DNA of 64,000 nt from contig CM045745.1 in NCBI GenBank assembly GCA_024760905.1, positions 2,945,001 to 3,009,000 on the forward strand. Direction: 5' to 3'. Below are positions 34,807 through 46,227 of the stretch, piece after piece. The position numbers were made by a program, and so were the translations under genes. How positions within the stretch are numbered: position 1 is the first letter of the stretch; the number at the start of each line of letters is the position of its first letter. The notes below the pieces were generated by a model. It had not been told where the DNA came from. It made no database searches and saw only the letters and a list, made by a program, of their open reading frames with translations. The stretch comes from Plotosus lineatus. Lineage: Eukaryota > Chordata > Actinopteri > Siluriformes > Plotosidae.

Positions 34807-35826
34807 AGATGGCATACAGTCATCCCAGAGGTGAGATGAAGTCTACATAACATTACTTTGATATTAAATGATTATTACAAAGACTCTGTATTACTAGCAG
34901 AACATATATAACAGGTGTGTCTAGGAGCACATGCATGCACAAGAAAGCAATTAGCATTTTCCTAATATTCAGCTACTCTGGTAAAGGACGTGCCTCAGAG
35001 GAAGCACGTGACCATTGGCAATCTTGACAGAAAATGATTAGTGTTTAAAAAATGATTCTAAGAATGCCTGCTGACATTTTTGGCTCAGCTGTTATAACAA
35101 AAAATCTTATTCCCACCAACACAAAAATTGTTATTTCTCTTTATTTTCACCCAAATCAAAAACAGAATCATGTCTGTCGTCTACTCCCTTCCACCACATG
35201 CATGCAACTCTGTGGTGCACCACAAACAGAAACACCTTCTACGAGTGACTGACCTCCTTGCCAAATAATAGTGGGTCAAAGAAAACAGTGGGGGGCTTGA
35301 CTGTGACCCAAGTCTTTAATACTGGCTTTCTTTATTTTCCAAAGCAAAATCACTTTCATCTGGTGTAATAGAGGCCCTGCACAGTACTGTACACAATTTA
35401 TCAAGCACAGAAGTAGTAATGTCTTGGCCAGACATTATATAAGCCTCTCAGGATTATAGTTTAAATCTTGCACAGGGTCATTTTTGTCTGCGTTTCTTTC
35501 AGAGACGGCTGTTGGTAAGTACTACAGGAATATTTAGAAATCCTTATACCACAGCATATACGAATTCTCTCATCTGATTAATACATTTATTATTTTTCTA
35601 GAGCAACCACTCTGACATTAATGCCTGGTAAAATATTAATTATTGTGTGAACTAATTTAAATACATCATTGTTTCCATAATAACACATTTAAAGGATTTG
35701 TACGGTGAAGGCTAATCAAGCACAAATAAATTGTTTTTGCATGAAAAGTTGTAGCTGTCACTCATGTGGAGTCTCTTGTGTTATGTTTTCTACCATAAGA
35801 AATTGTGGGTTTTCCACGTGTTTGTT

Positions 35827-35830
<4 letters not shown>

Positions 35831-35882
<52 letters not shown>
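35831..35882. repeat. (TG)26 microsatellite
   Basis: Uninterrupted TG dinucleotides. Confidence 0.95.
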
Positions 35883-35886
<4 letters not shown>

Positions 35887-36147
35887 TGTGTGAGTGTGCC
35901 CTGCACCATACCTGTACTGTGGCTTGGACTCAACAAAATCTCTCATTTTGCACTTAATCAGTTGGAACACTGATGATTACATTTTTTTTTTATATCTTTT
36001 TCTTGTTTTATAAACTTTGACTAAATTCTCATCGATCCTTTGATAATTATTTTGCTTTCTCAATGTCGTGGAATCCAGCAACATCAGTGCAGCACTGACT
36101 GAAATATACAGGGGTATGTGAGGGGAACAGAAACTCAATGAATTTTA

Positions 36148-36149
<2 letters not shown>

Positions 36150-36211
<62 letters not shown>
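36150..36211. repeat. (CA)31 microsatellite
   Basis: Uninterrupted CA dinucleotides, 270 bp from a TG array of opposite sense (35831-35882). Confidence 0.95.
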
Positions 36212-36213
<2 letters not shown>

Positions 36214-37366
36214 CAAGTAAACAGGTCACCTTTAGTAGCCATTTAAAGCCGTGTGTGCCAAAACCTCCAGAGCGTGTAAACTTTTGATGAGGATCCTTTG
36301 GATATTATTATTTAAAAAGAGCAAACATGATTGTCTGATAATAAATGATCTCACACAACCTTTACCAGGAGTGAAAGAAAAGTTTTAGAATTATCATTCA
36401 TCTTCTCTGAAAAACACTCAAAAAAAATCATCACACATTCTGCCTGGGAATGTAAAATTGTGAGAATAAAGGATCTGATGTAATTTATTAATAAAAATTG
36501 TAGTCAAAATTGAAAGAATAAAACAGTTAATTACATGCTGTTCTCGGATGTTTATCAACATCAAGATAGAAACAATGATCAATGCAACAAGCACGATGTT
36601 GCGTCATTCCACCCTTGCTTACAACAGCAAGTTCCATCATGCTTCACGCCTTACGAGTCTAGGCACATATACAACATGTCATGTGCTATAATCCAGACAA
36701 ATGTAATGATAATTCAGTCCCACAATTGGAACAAAACTGTATTAGTTTCACAACAAGCATAGTATAAAGAATGAATAAGATAAGAGAAAGGCGGAGAAGG
36801 CTATTCTATTCCGTTTACACCTACTCAGAACGTTTTACACCCGTGTTTCAACTTGTATACACGGGCATAGAATCAAGTAGTGTTTTCAGTTTCAGCTATA
36901 ATATTCAAGCTTTCAGTTGAACACTATACTGTTCATACTGTATACTATTCAACTGAAGAGCGGGACAGTTTTTGAAACTAAAATAAACTTTCTGGTCTGC
37001 TTGTTGAGAGGAAGAGACACGAAAGGTCCTGGTTCGGGACACACTGTATTATGTCCATGTGAGATAAACTACAATTTCTGAATTTAATTAATCAAAACAA
37101 TATGTAACATTCACCAAATATGCATCACCAACAACAGGGCATTAACAATGTTGAGACACAAGATACCAACTGGCAATGTGTGTCTCATGAGTTAAGTGTC
37201 TATTCCACAAATATTCCGAAGAACTGTGTGCTGCGCCTGGTTAGGATTTTTTTAGTACACACATAGTTGCAAAGTACCGGCTACACATCAACGCCTTGTA
37301 ATACTAAACTTAGAAGCATGCAAAGAGATATATGTTCATCTGTGAGATATGTGATATCAGATCTGT

Positions 37367-37369
<3 letters not shown>

Positions 37370-37414
<45 letters not shown>
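37370..37414. repeat. (CT)22 microsatellite
   Basis: Uninterrupted CT dinucleotides. Confidence 0.95.
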
Positions 37415-37418
<4 letters not shown>

Positions 37419-38383
37419 GGAATTTCACAGCAACTTCATGACATCGCTGATTCTATTCCTGACTTGGCCTACTAAAGTTCAATTTCCAAGTAGTTATACT
37501 GAACCGAACGCACCTGAATCCCATGCAGAAAATGATCCTTACCTTAATTTAAAAAACACAACATGAAGTACTTAGAGAAACAACATAAAGACAGCTTCAC
37601 GTGAATAAATTGTGCTCAGTGGGCACTCATCAGATGAAAGGCTTCAAAACTCACCTCGACTGAACCACCATTCTTCAGGAAAAAGTGAAAAGAGCCATGA
37701 ATTTGAAATTGTCATGTACACTCTTGGCCTCCTTGTTGAATTACTGATAAGATAAAGTCTAGATAGGATCTCAAAAGGGAATTTCTCGCACAAAAGCCGG
37801 ACAGAGCCGAGTAAAAATGGCCACGTTTCAAAGTTTCAGCTTTTTTTGTTTGGTTTTTTTTTTTGGAGCTTAAAATACTAAAGCCTGTAAAAAGAGAGAA
37901 AATTATCTTCTGTCATTAAAAGTTAATCCTTTCGCACTGAAAGTCAGACATTAAAAATGTCTACAGACATTTGGCAACCCCACTACCCATAATTACCATT
38001 AATCACTTCACTTCTGACCCCATGATTACTTTCCATCAGCCCATGCTGCTGCCACAGTAAAGCAGGAGGGGTTGAAATGTTCTATTGAGCCACTGCTCCA
38101 AACCAAACAGCACTAATAATATTACTTTCACAAAGAGTGACCCCATTGATTTGAAGTCTCGTGAACAGTTCAGGCAATAGTGACTGCTGTTTTGTTATAC
38201 TTCTGAATAGTGAGGAATTAATAGTAGTGGTGAAGAATAAAAGAAGAGCTTATGCAATCCAGTATCCATCCTTTCTGGTATATCATCACTCAAAAATAAC
38301 AACATCTACAAAGGAATCCTCCTGAGTGAGTGACTGACTACTTTCCTTCTTTCTCACAGCCTGGCAGACATATGAATACCTCG

Positions 38384-38670
38384 ATTTCCATTGTTTTCGC
38401 ACAGGTGGTATTCACCTAGATGGTTTTCGCCCAGATTGTGTGGGCATGTTTTTCACCCAACTTATTTTTTATTTATTTATTTTTTTTAATTCACTTGTTA
38501 ATAGTTATTTACAGATCTGTGACACTTCCCTTAATGAGAGGTGAGAATTACAACTAACCCTAATCGTAAACCCAACCCTAACTCTAACCCCTAACCACCT
38601 GGGTGAAAACCATCTACGCAAAAAACACCTGGGCGAAAACCATCTGGGCGAAAACCAGCAGCACCGAATC
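38384..38670. repeat. Inverted repeat enclosing telomere-like CCCTAA stretch
   Basis: The left part has gatggttttcgcccagat and the right part has catctgggcgaaaacc twice, in inverse orientation. Between them lies cttaatgagaggtgagaatt, then degenerate CCCTAA-like words (aaccctaatcgtaaacccaa, ccctaactctaacccctaac) at about 38555-38600. It is probably an uncatalogued foldback-type repeat. Confidence 0.5.
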
Positions 38671-39359
38671 GCTCACAAATAAACCAGACAGCTTTCTTTC
38701 ACCAATAGCTCTCATAGCCATTAATATAAAGGGTAGTGGTGGCTCAGTATGTGTCAAATGGGTGTTGTGATGCGCAAAGTGTGGTAGTTGTGTTCGTAGT
38801 AGTAGTGCTTGTCACCTCTCGCTTTCAACTAACACCGCTGGCTAGCAGCTTGCCTGTGAAAAGGGGAGCCGAGTGAGTAAGTCTCTTCCTGCCAGTACAT
38901 AGCCTTTCCACCATCAAGCCCCATGTAGTGCCTCCTCGCGGCGACACATGGTAACTGAGTACCTTGCGGACTCAGGCTGAACTACAGGGGACTCGGAGGA
39001 GGTTTGGCCCCCAGACATGTGGCATGCAGGCCCACCGGCGTGTGGACACGCCCTGATGCCCATGACCCAAATCCCCAACTATGGGTTAAATAGTCCCACT
39101 GCCTTGTGGATTCCCTTGATTGGGAGAAGGCTAAGGAGTAAACCCTACAGAAATCCGGAGTGGAGCCCCTAAGGCAGTTGGTCTGAGGATTCCCCTACCT
39201 TCTGGCAACTCCTGCAGCTGCGCTGGTACCAAATTGTAGTGGATCTTCCTTTCCTTTGGATGCTATCAGCAAGGCCGAGAGGGGGGACTTGACGTCTGGG
39301 CAGCACAAGTTCTCCATAGTTCCCGCCCAGGCTCGTAGCGCACTGGAGAGGACACTCCA

Positions 39360-40590
39360 GCGTTGATGCAAGACTTCGGCTCAACACGGGAAGTAGCAGT
39401 TACCGGTTAAAAGTTCATTCCGATTGGCGTAGGATACGGGCGCCTGGGGCTACTTCCGACAGTGGGAGAGACCATCGTGTCTCACTGGACAGCTACCGCC
39501 CGCTCCAAGCTGGGCAGCCCACAGCCAGTAAGGTGCTGTCCCGCCACAGCTCGCCTGCCTTGCTGGGTGCGCAGGGCTTAGGGACTGACCATCTCGACAA
39601 GCAAGATGTAAATTCTGCACCAGGCAGACAAAAACGGATAGATACGAAGACTCCAGCTCTTCGAATAGCAAGCTGGAATGTATGGACTGTGTCCTGGACT
39701 GACAAGTGATCTTCAGCAAATTGACGATGCCCGCAAAACTGCAGTCATCGACCATGAACTGACACGTCTGAATATCGACATTGCTTATCTACAGGAAACC
39801 TGCCTGGCTGACAGTGGTACTATCAAAGAGGCCAACTACACCTTCTACTGGCAGGGCCTGCCACAAGACAACCCGAGACTATATGGTGTAGGGTTCGCTG
39901 TGAAGAACTCATTGACTACGGCGATTGAACCTCCAACCAGTGGATCAGAGAGAATCCTCTCTTTACGCCTCTCTACAACTGCAGGTTTTGTAAATCTCCT
40001 CAGCATCTATGCACCAACACGCAGTTCCACCCCAGAGGCCAAGAACCAGTTTTACGAGGCTCTGGATGATACAATTTCCAGGATCCCCAGCACTGAAGGA
40101 CTTTACCTACTAGGAGACTTCAATGCTAGAGTGGGCGCCGACTGTGACACCTGGCCTTCCTGCCTTGGTCACCACGGCATAGGCAGGATGAATGAGAATG
40201 GACAGAGGTTGTTGGAACTGTGCTGCCATCATGGCCTGTGTGTAACAAATACATACTTCAAGTGCAAAGACCGCCACAAAGTTTCCTGGAGACACCCCAG
40301 ATCTTGCCACTGGCACCAGCTGGACCTTATCCTCACCAGGCGCACGGATCTGAGCAGCGTTCTCCACACTAGAAGTTTCCATAGCGCAGACTGCGACACA
40401 GACCACACCCTCGTTGGAAGCAGGATACGGTTGACAACAAAGAGGATCCATCAATCTAAAACTAAAGGCCTCCCACGCATCAACACCTGCTCCTCAAGGG
40501 ATCCCCAGCGAATCCAACTGTTTCATGACACAGTCAAGGAGAAATTGGCTTTGCAGACTCCTGGCAAAGACATCAACAGCAAGTGGAAGC
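39360..40590 (+). pseudogene. LINE N-terminal region and APE-type endonuclease
   Basis: From about 39360 a frame gives SSSYRLKVHSDWR, QPTASKVLSRHSSPALLGAQ and TPALRIASWNVWTV, the start of the APE-like endonuclease. A one-base shift near 39680 moves it to frame 39678-40856: LCPGLTSDLQQIDDARKTAV, LNIDIAYLQETCL (catalytic Glu), SIYAPTRSS, YLLGDFNARVGAD (Asp/Asn), HWHQLDLILTRR and FHSADCDTDHTLV (Asp-His). All endonuclease motifs are visible. A further shift near 40588 ends this frame. Further upstream (39300-39360) a matching peptide lies in another frame, so the true start is unresolved. Confidence 0.88.
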
Positions 40591-42091
40591 TTCCTAAGAG
40601 ATACTATCTACACAACAGCCCTCACTGCTTTTGGGAAAAAGGAGCGTCGGAGTGTAGACTGGTACGAGGCTCACTGGGAGGAGATGCAGCCTGCGACAGA
40701 AGCCAAGAAGGAAGCCCTCCTAGCATACAAGCAAAACCCCAGCACCAGTACTCGGGACACCCTCAAAGCTGCACGAAACAAGGCCCAGCAGACAGCCCAC
40801 CGCTGTGCAAACGACTTCTGGCTGAACCTCTGCAGCAAGATCCAGATGGCAGCTGACACTGGCAACGCAATAGCCATGTACAATGGCATCAAGACAGCTA
40901 CTGGCCCAATCACAATTAAGACTGCACCCCTCAAGACCAAGACCGGGGAGGTGATCACGGACCAAGGCAAGCAGCTTGAACGCTGGGTGGAACATTACCT
41001 GGAGCTGTACGCAACCAAGAACGTGGTGACCGATGCAGCATTAAATGCCCTACCTAACTTACCTGTCATGGAGGATCTGGATTACCTGCCTTCAGTGGAC
41101 AAACTGGGCAAAGCCATTGATTGTCTTGGCCTGTGGAAAAGCCCCTGGAAAGGATGGCATCCCCCCTGAAGTCTTGAAGAGTGGCAAGCCAGCACTCCTG
41201 CAGCACCTCCATGAGCTGCTGTGCTTATGCTGGAAGGAAGGGTTCATCCCCCAGGATATGCGCGATGCAAACATTGTAACCCTCTACAAAAACAAGGGTG
41301 ACCGTAGTGACTGTAACAGCTACCTTGGTATCACCCTCCTTAGCATCATAGGGAAAGTCTTTGCTAGTGTTGTCCTTCCTCGTCTTCAGATTCTTGCTTC
41401 CCGGGTGTACCCAGAATCGCAGTGTGGTTTCAGGGCAGGCCGATCCACAGTCGATATGATCTTCTCACTTCGTCAACTGCAAGAGAAGTGTCGGGAGCAG
41501 CAGAAGCCCCTGTACATTGCTTTCATAGACCTGACTAAAGCATTCGACCTGGTCAGCAGAAGCGGACTCTTCAGCCTCCTGCAGAAGATTGGATGTCCTC
41601 AAAGGTTACTTCATATCGTGACCTCCTTTCACGAGGACATGCACAGCACAGTCTGCTTCAATGGTGGGACTTCTGCAGCTTTCCCAGTGAGCAGTGCTGT
41701 GAAGCAAGGCTGTGTCCTAGCACCGATGCTTCTTCAGCATGCCTTCTCTGACAGTGAGGAAGGGATCCATATCCACACCATGTCAGATGGAAAATTGTTT
41801 AACATAGCTTGACTGCGTGCTAAGACGAAGGTGAGGCAGGTCCTCATCCGCGAGATGCTGTTCGCGGATGACGTTGCACTGACGTCCCACACTGAGGCTG
41901 GTCTTCAAGAGCTAGTCAATCGCCTGTCCCATGCCTGTAATGAATTCGGACTGACCATCAGCCTGAAGAAGACAAACATCCTGGCCCAGGGCACAAACAC
42001 AGTCCCAAACATCAACATAAATAACACGCAGCTTGAGGTCGTGGACTCCTTCACCTACCTGGGATCCACTATCACCAACACTCTCTCTTGA
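40590..42091 (+). pseudogene. LINE linker and reverse transcriptase (broken)
   Basis: Linker frame 40525-41169 has AFGKKERRSVDWYEAHWEEM. An extra base at about 41128 shifts to frame 41045-41812 with GKAPGKDGIPPEVLKSGKPA, IVTLYKNKGDRSDCNSY, ESQCGFRAGRSTVDMIF, IAFIDLTKAFDLV (catalytic Asp) and AVKQGCVLAPMLLQHAF. About a dozen residues expected after LAP are missing. A TGA at 41810 interrupts the frame, which then reopens with IREMLFADDVALTSHTEAGL (catalytic FADD), ISLKKTNILAQG and FTYLGSTI. Polymerase motifs are complete apart from the deletion. Confidence 0.9.
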
Positions 42092-42785
42092 CATAGAGAT
42101 CTCATGCAGAATCGGGAAAGCCGCCGCAGTGATGTCCAAACTGAACAAGCGTGTATGGAGTAATACCCAGCTAACAGAGAACACCAAGCTACGTGTCTAC
42201 CAGGCCTGTGTACTCAGCACACTCCTTTATGGCAGTGAGGCCTGGTCCACGTACGCTGGTCAGGAAAAGCGGCTCAACAGCTTCCACCTTCGCTGTCTCA
42301 GGCGTCTGCTCCATATAAAATGGCAAGACAGAGTAACCAACACCGAGGTACTACAGCGTGCTGGCATGCCAAGTCTGCTCGCACTGCTGAGCCAGAGACG
42401 ACTGAGGTGGTTGGGTCACGTACGGCGAATGGACGAGGGGCGCATCCCTAAAGACATGTTGTATGGAGAGCTGAGTGAGGGCTCCCGCTGCACAGGAAGA
42501 CCACAGCTTCGGTACAAGGACGTGTGCAAGCGGGATATGAAATTATCTGGCATCGACATAAACACCTGGGAAGGCACTGCTGAAACACGCCAGCTCTGGA
42601 AGACCACTGTCAACGAGGGTATCAACAAAGCTGAAAAAAACAGAATAAACAAGCTAGCTGAGAAAAGAGCAAAGGGGAAAGAAAGGGTAGCCCCCATGGC
42701 TCCTCAAAGCCCTTTCGTATGCAATAATTGTTTAAGAAACTGTCACTCTAGGGTGGGCAGTCACTACCGCAAATGCCTACCATAG
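42078..42785 (+). pseudogene. LINE C-terminal domain with zinc-finger-like motif
   Basis: After a one-base shift near 42078 the frame continues LDIEISCRIGKAAAVMSKLN, LRVYQACVLSTLLYGSEAWS, LRRLRWLGHVRRMDEGRIPK-like sequence, RYKDVCKRDMKLSGIDINTW and a basic stretch. It ends with CNNCLRNCHSRVGSHYRKC, a C-x2-C-x10-H-x3-C pattern that could bind zinc and nucleic acid. The stop (TAG) at 42783 lies only about 50 bases before the repeat tail. About 230 codons are open without interruption. Confidence 0.88.
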
Positions 42786-43195
42786 CGCTACACCATCGTC
42801 TCTCGAGACATACGGCTGCCGACGACGATGACGACGAGTGGTGGCTCAGTGATTAAGGCCCTCGATCAGAAGCCCCCAACCCCCCCCCCCCCCCCCCCCT
42901 TCGAACAATCCCTATGGGGTTGTCACTGTCCCCCCAGTGCAGCTAACTGGGTTATCAAAGGCGGGCCATGTCACTCACTGTCTATGGTATGAGGCATGTA
43001 AAAGAACCATTGCTGACTTTCGTAGAGTAGGCTGCAAAGTCGTCAGTGTGTTTCTGTCCCTTGCTAAAAGGGTTGTGAGAGGAAGGGCATCCGACGGAAA
43101 AACCTATGCCAAATCAAATGTGCGAATCAGATGATTCACTGTGGCGACTCCCGAGTAAAAGGGAAAAAGCCAAAAGGAAGACAGACAGACAGACT

Positions 43196-43380
43196 TCCCA
43201 CACCTTTTCACAGAGATTCTGCAAAATATATTGATTCTAGTTATTTTAAATATATATATATATATATGCTAAACTGGCATAAAAGCATGCCATTGTGTGT
43301 TTTAACCCACCAGAGTTCCTGAACTAGAGGTTATGATGGCCCCTTCGAGGACAGCCTGAAGATCAACATGACGTTACTGA
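43196..43380. repeat. 183-bp repeat next to SINE, copy 2
   Basis: Nearly identical to 22562-22744; differences are about two extra bases in the (TA)n run and a couple of substitutions. It directly follows the SINE tail and is followed by a truncated DNA transposon at 43381. Confidence 0.85.
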
Positions 43381-43893
43381 CATGGCACATGGCAAGTTGA
43401 ACCAATGAACACGAACATAAACAAAAGCACATGGCCAGGAATGTGCTTAAATTTATGAAGTTAGTGAGCAGGAGAATCGAGTGAAAAATCCTCGTCATCA
43501 CTTTCTGATAGGTCCATATCTGGCTCATCGCCCCATTCATTCAGAGCATTGCATAGTTTTGCTGTAGCAGTTTATAATGGTTCATTGATTGTTGGAAATT
43601 TACCAAGAGAACACAGCAAAATATTTTCCTGTTTTTTAAAGCACAGCGGAACAATTAAATGTGTTGTTCCTGATGAAGATTCCCCAGTGGCAGGGGGTCT
43701 TGAAATACCGTTTAAACTCACTTTTACAAGCAGTGAGCGCCTCGTTTCACGGTTACAGGGACTCAACTTATAAAATTGGTAAGTTTGGTCTACGATTTTG
43801 CTCCCAGTACACGTGGGCGGTCATTATATGTAAGTTCAAAAACATTGGGGGGGGGGGTTGGAAAAGGGCGCTTCGTACGTCAAATACTTGGCG
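43381..43893 (-). mobile_element. Truncated ACCATATTCGAC-family transposon, copy A
   Basis: The right end (gggcgcttcgtacgtcaaat, inverse of atttgacgtaxxaagcgccc) is a degraded terminal repeat; the other end is cut off by the 183-bp repeat. A G-run (43847-43858) lies near the end. It matches 51846-52622 inverted and 60638-60915 directly. Coding strand is minus. Confidence 0.65.
43461..43766 (-). pseudogene. Transposase C-terminal relic, copy A
   Basis: The reverse frame reads KVSLNGISRPPATGESSSGT, then IVPLCFKKQENILLCSLGKF and PTINEPL followed by a TAA. The same frame goes on to LCNALNEWGDEPDMDLSESD then DEDFSLDSPAH and a stop. It matches two other copies (52010-52285 and 60638-60915). The acidic tail and TA-type target suggest a Tc1/mariner-pogo class transposase; this is inference, since no DDE motif is present. 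Confidence 0.55.
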
Positions 43894-44111
43894 TAAAAGT
43901 ATTTACCAGAGGCATGCATTGCTGAATCCTGACAGAGGTGGAACAGTGTCATGAAAATGAGTGATATCTTCTAATCAGAAACTGAATAATGGTTTAATAT
44001 ATACTAAATGAAAATACAGTGGTACCTCGGTTCTTGACCACAATTTGTTCCAGAAGGCTGGTCAAATTCCAATTTGTTTGAATTCCGAATCTATTTTCCC
44101 CATTACAAATA

Positions 44112-44901
44112 CAGTAAAACCTCCGCTGACGAACGTTTAAGCTCACGCACTTTTCGCCTCAAGAACATTAAATTTGCGAGCATATAGTCTCTGCTGACGA
44201 ACTAGTTTTCGGCGGACGAATCAAACCACGCGGTCGAACAGCGCCACGGTGGCGGCCACGAGAAGCTGACGCACGCTCATGGCGTCACAGTTCGTCACCC
44301 CCTTTCTTTGAATGCGGAAGTGGTTTGTGTTTGCTAGACATTTTGGACCATATTGAGTGTACTTTTGCTATTATGGGACCGAAAAAGACCCCACCACAGG
44401 CGGAGATCATTGAAAAACACGAACGAGGTGTGCGTTTGTGTGACTCAGCGTCCCAGTACCAGTACGCTAAGTCTACCATTGCTCCCATCCTTAAGAACAA
44501 GGAAGCTATTAAGGGTGCATGTGTGGCTAAGGGTGTTTCCAAACAGTAGGCGTTTCCAAACTCTCCTTCCAAACAGTAAGTCCCTCCCTCTCCTCCTCCT
44601 CCCACTCCATTCCATCAAGCCATCAACTACCATCACAAAGGTAAATAAAACGACTTTATTATACAGTACAGTTTATTTCTTTAATTACAATACAATAGCA
44701 CATTTATTATACATAAAATAAGGTATATTTTTGTGTAGTTTTAAGGCTTATTTAGTAGAAAATTATGTTTTATGGGGACCTGGGAACGGATTATTCTCAT
44801 TTTAATGGTTTCTTATGGGAAATAAATGTTCGGAAGACGAACTTTTCGCCTTACACACACTTTCTGGGAACCAATTATGTTCGTGAGCAGAGGTATCACT
44901 G
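44112..44901 (+). mobile_element. Tigger-like element, family 5, nested in family 4
   Basis: TA-flanked (44110-44111 and 44902-44903). The left end is CAGTAAAACCTCCGCTGACG and the right end is the inverse of CAGTGATACCTCTGCTCACG. It contains the start of a transposase (44373) but lacks the DDE part, so it is an internally deleted copy of about 790 bp. Confidence 0.85.
44373..44549 (+). pseudogene. Tigger/CENP-B-like transposase N-terminal HTH
   Basis: The frame starts MGPKKTPPQAEIIEKHERGV, then RLCDSASQYQYAKSTIAPIL and KNKEAIKGACVAKGVSKQ before TAG. This fits the first helix-turn-helix (CENP-B N / pogo type) of Tigger transposases, which recognise the terminal repeats: basic start, EIIxxxExG, AKSTIxxIxKNKE. 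After about 58 residues the frame stops and the sequence runs to the right end without the second HTH or the DDE nuclease. The start codon fits family usage. Confidence 0.8.
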
Positions 44902-45180
44902 TAATGTAAATGGTCTTAATCCGTTCCGTCGTCTTTTGAACAGACATTTACGGTACCGTATCTCATAACATAGGTCCGCAAATTAAATGAAAAATTATTG
45001 AATACAGTACACTAAAATAAAAACTACAGCACAGTTAAAGCATAAGAACAATAAAGATAAGAATTTTTACCTTTGTGATGGAGAGCCGTTGGCATACGTA
45101 AATGTTGTAGAGTTAGAAAAGCGGATTCCCTTCCAAAACAACTTCAGGTGAATCAGCCAAAGGTGTTTTTCTCTAGCTAC

Positions 45181-45393
45181 TCACTTTGGCATGGAAAACT
45201 CTTCTTCAGGATGTCCTTTCTTTTTTTTGAAGAGCATTTCTAGCGTGGCTTGTTTCTGCCTTCTTTTCAAAACCTTGCGGAACTGGCTCATGACCTCATC
45301 GTTAAAGGTGTTCACAGCACTGCTAGCTTTAGCTTTATAAGGATGATACAGCTTAACAACTTCTGGACTTCTGGAAAGCGTGCATTTCCCCAT
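45181..45393 (-). pseudogene. Tigger-like transposase C-terminal tail
   Basis: The reverse frame has SPEVVKLYHPYKAKASSAVN, TFNDEVMSQFRKVLKRRQKQ and ATLEMLFKKKKGHPEEEF. The FNDxxxSxFRxxLKxRQKQxTLxxF block is characteristic of the last part of TIGD1-like transposases. It belongs to the outer family 4 element, opposite in strand to the nested element's HTH. Upstream catalytic domain absent. Confidence 0.7.
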
Positions 45394-45560
45394 CCCTCTC
45401 GGTCTTGTTTTTTCTCATTCATTCTTGTTCATTCTCAAACTTTTTTCGCGTTCGAATTCTGGATTTTGGTCGATTTCTGAAACAAAAAAATCCTGGATTT
45501 TTTGGTTGAATTCCAATTTGTTCGACCTCTAAAGCATTCGAGTACCGAGGTACCACTGTA

Positions 45561-46227
45561 GAAGAAAACTGCAGTAAATCAAGATTTTAATGGTTTATTT
45601 TTACATTTGTATTTGAGTCAAGCATTCTCCAGAGTTTACATGGGAACGGAAAAGTCTGATGAGTCCATTATGTGAGAAGACATCATCCTAAGTGCAGAGT
45701 GTTTGAATCAATACGAGAGCCACTCATAGATGGATACAGTCATTTGGAGATTTGAAATAGAAAAATAACCCAAAAAAGTTTCTTTTTTGTGTGTGTGTGT
45801 TTGTGTGTGTTTTCATAGGTATATACTAAAACTTTCAGCTTGAAACATTGTTATGGTGTTTCTGTGCAGTATATAATAAAAATCAAAATGATTTTTTTAA
45901 ACACACCATTTTAGTAAAATAAATGTATCAATGTAAATGACAAATACTGTACCACAAGCATTTGTGTTCCAAAACAATTTATTCATCTGGGTTTTTAATT
46001 TTTTTTCTATTTGTATTACACTATTGTTTATCATCTCAGTTAAAAAGTAAAACGATTCAGAAAATAGATAACTAGTTGACGTTTTGAATTTATGAGCAGA
46101 GTTAATGTATCTTGATAAGTTTTAGTATTGTACAGGGAAATGATTACCATTGAGTGGCATCAACATCTAGCCGATGAAGAAGTAGCACAGTGCCTTGGTT
46201 AAATTCAACCAGCAATAAAGCATTAAC
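45561..46227. other. Spacer, no gene recognised
   Basis: AT-rich, no supportable feature. Confidence 0.4.

Larger units (their letters stand above)
34820..38383. other. Spacer with three microsatellites
   Basis: About 3.6 kb with no recognisable gene. It contains the (TG)n, (CA)n and (CT)n arrays listed separately. Confidence 0.45.
38749..42836 (+). mobile_element. Nearly full-length LINE (endonuclease-RT-zinc finger)
   Basis: A 4.1 kb non-LTR element between perfect 14-bp TSDs (agtggtggctcagt at 38735-38748 and 42837-42850). About 0.5-0.9 kb of 5' region, endonuclease, RT and C-terminal zinc-finger-like motif are followed by a very short 3' UTR and a (GAC/GAT)n tail at 42820-42836. Several single-base frameshifts, one nonsense codon and a small in-frame deletion disable it. 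Clade unresolved; related proteins are often labelled craniofacial development protein 2-like in databases because of shared endonuclease similarity. Confidence 0.92.
38731..43194 (+). mobile_element. SINE-1 with RTE-like tail, split by a LINE
   Basis: The SINE head begins gggtagtggtggctcagt at 38731-38748. It is interrupted by the 4.1 kb LINE and continues at 42837 (agtggtggctcagtgattaa) through an expanded C-run (42880-42899) that disrupts the B box. The standard body, LINE-5'-like segment and RTE-like tail follow, ending in GACA repeats at 43194. The 183-bp repeat follows directly. Confidence 0.8.
44017..45558. mobile_element. Tigger-like element, family 4, with nested Tigger
   Basis: TA-flanked, with both ends beginning CAGTGGTACCTCGGT (left at 44017, right inverse ending 45558), extending into GGTCAAATTCCAATTTG-like and GTCGAACAAATTGG-like inverted segments. 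The right half carries a minus-strand transposase C-terminus (45181-45393). Another Tigger-like element is inserted at 44112-44901. Confidence 0.85.

Noticed and set aside
40110..40454. Minus-strand ORFs across the second LINE (also 39169-39755, 40671-40995, 41912-42187, 42416-42697)
   Set aside because: Antisense shadows of the plus-strand endonuclease and RT frames.
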